DNA of 64,000 nucleotides from Atopsyche davidsoni. Lineage: Eukaryota; Arthropoda; Insecta; Trichoptera; Hydrobiosidae. A program made the translations under genes and the position numbers. The notes below the pieces were generated by a model that did not search any database, was not told where the DNA came from, and saw nothing but the letters and a program-made list of their open reading frames with translations. Location of the stretch: the NCBI GenBank assembly GCA_022113835.1, contig JAILWY010000012.1, forward strand, positions 10,726,001 through 10,790,000, read 5' to 3'. Shown piece after piece: positions 63,256 to 64,000 of the stretch; the first letter of the stretch is position 1; every line of letters starts with the position of its first letter.

Positions 63256-64000
63256 GCTTGAACTCTAGTTCAAAATGAAATAAAATTACTGTACACAGTA
63301 TACATATATGATTTAATTGACACATTGGAGGTTTTTAAAATGCAAAAGCTTAAATGCAAGTAAATATGCAAATAAATTTTTATTAACTTTGATCAACCTT
63401 TTAAAATCTGAGTATAAGACACTTAGTAATATTGTTAATACGACTTTTCAAATAACTCATATTTCATTACTTTTAACGCCTGTGTAAATATTATATCCTT
63501 TAAACATTTTATGAATTGGCGTACCATTTTATGAATTCAACCAAGATCGGGCCGTACTTCATGTTCGAGTTATTTGTCGTGTTTTGACACGTGCGATAAT
63601 TTGTTTTCCATTGTTATGCCCGCAAATAGAAATCAAGGTTTGAAGAGAGATGATATTATTTATTACATCGACATCCCATTTATATTTCCCGTAGACTGAG
63701 GCCGAACTCGGTTCGTGCTTCTGGTTATATAAGGTAATTTGTTCGTCTCTTATATCCTAACGTGTGGGTCGATGATAAGATGGTGTTAACGAGAGCTGCT
63801 GTTATTGATTTGAACAATTGAACTGTTTTTTTTTTGTTGTTTATAATTAATAAAATCTATTAAAACAAACTTTTGGCGCTTCAGCTGATTTAAATATAAT
63901 TTTTATGTAATAAAAAAAATTGTTAGTAAAAATACTTGACTCCCAAGTTGAACTTAGTTTCAACGGCCAGTAAGCAGATACGCCAGCTAATACACCACGA

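Larger units (their letters stand above)
59191..64000. other. right-end AT-rich region
   Basis: No gene is supported. It contains the MITE-like element at 60720-60936, an 11-bp perfect hairpin at 63229-63255 and a 13-bp direct repeat (CATTTTATGAATT) at 63505 and 63525. Confidence 0.4.

Overview
The window is nuclear DNA of an insect, probably a moth or butterfly. The order is inferred from the AT-rich composition, the closeness of the readable proteins to insect orthologues and the repeat content; nothing here proves it. Genes have standard GT-AG introns, AATAAA poly(A) signals and, in two places, TATA-type promoters. No bacterial, viral or CRISPR feature is visible.

Layout. (1) 0.5-8.9 kb is a compact cluster of RNA-handling genes: RNA polymerase II subunit RPB3 (+, 511-2994, complete, 5 exons), elongation factor TFIIS (-, 4268-5240, complete, 2 exons) and the U2AF35-related splicing factor Urp/ZRSR2 (+, 5946-8846, complete, 8 exons). 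TFIIS and Urp are divergent and about 0.7 kb apart. (2) 8.9-31.1 kb is 22 kb with no gene that I can support. It holds GC-rich islands at 10.1-10.9, 13.1-14.1 and 14.5-14.8 kb, two short-unit tandem arrays, dispersed repeats and one small-ORF candidate. (3) 31.18-41.2 kb is a secreted single-CTLD C-type lectin of 230 aa: a TATA promoter with a short non-coding leader exon near 31.2 kb, then four coding exons split by introns of 3.9 and 5.0 kb. (4) 42.9-45.7 kb is an intronless 940-aa Mut-7/Nibbler-type DEDDy exonuclease with a Mut7-C domain. (5) 48.2-50.8 kb (-) holds the last three coding exons found of a Ral guanine-nucleotide exchange factor (RalGDS/Rgl), convergent with the nuclease. Its 5' exons were not found. 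(6) 50.8-64 kb is AT-rich and mostly without recognisable genes. It holds a 19-bp minisatellite, a G-quadruplex-type 10-bp minisatellite resembling CTCF cores, a TATA promoter with a leader exon on the minus strand at 59.1-59.2 kb, and a 214-bp MITE-like element.

Together, the left cluster serves Pol II transcription (RPB3, TFIIS) and 3' splice-site recognition (Urp). Nibbler trims small-RNA 3' ends. The lectin is extracellular, plausibly cuticular or epidermal, and Rgl links Ras to Ral signalling. Nothing in the window is clearly an undescribed system. The least explained items are the GC-rich islands and their tandem arrays, the orphan minus-strand promoter, and an in-frame upstream extension of Urp.
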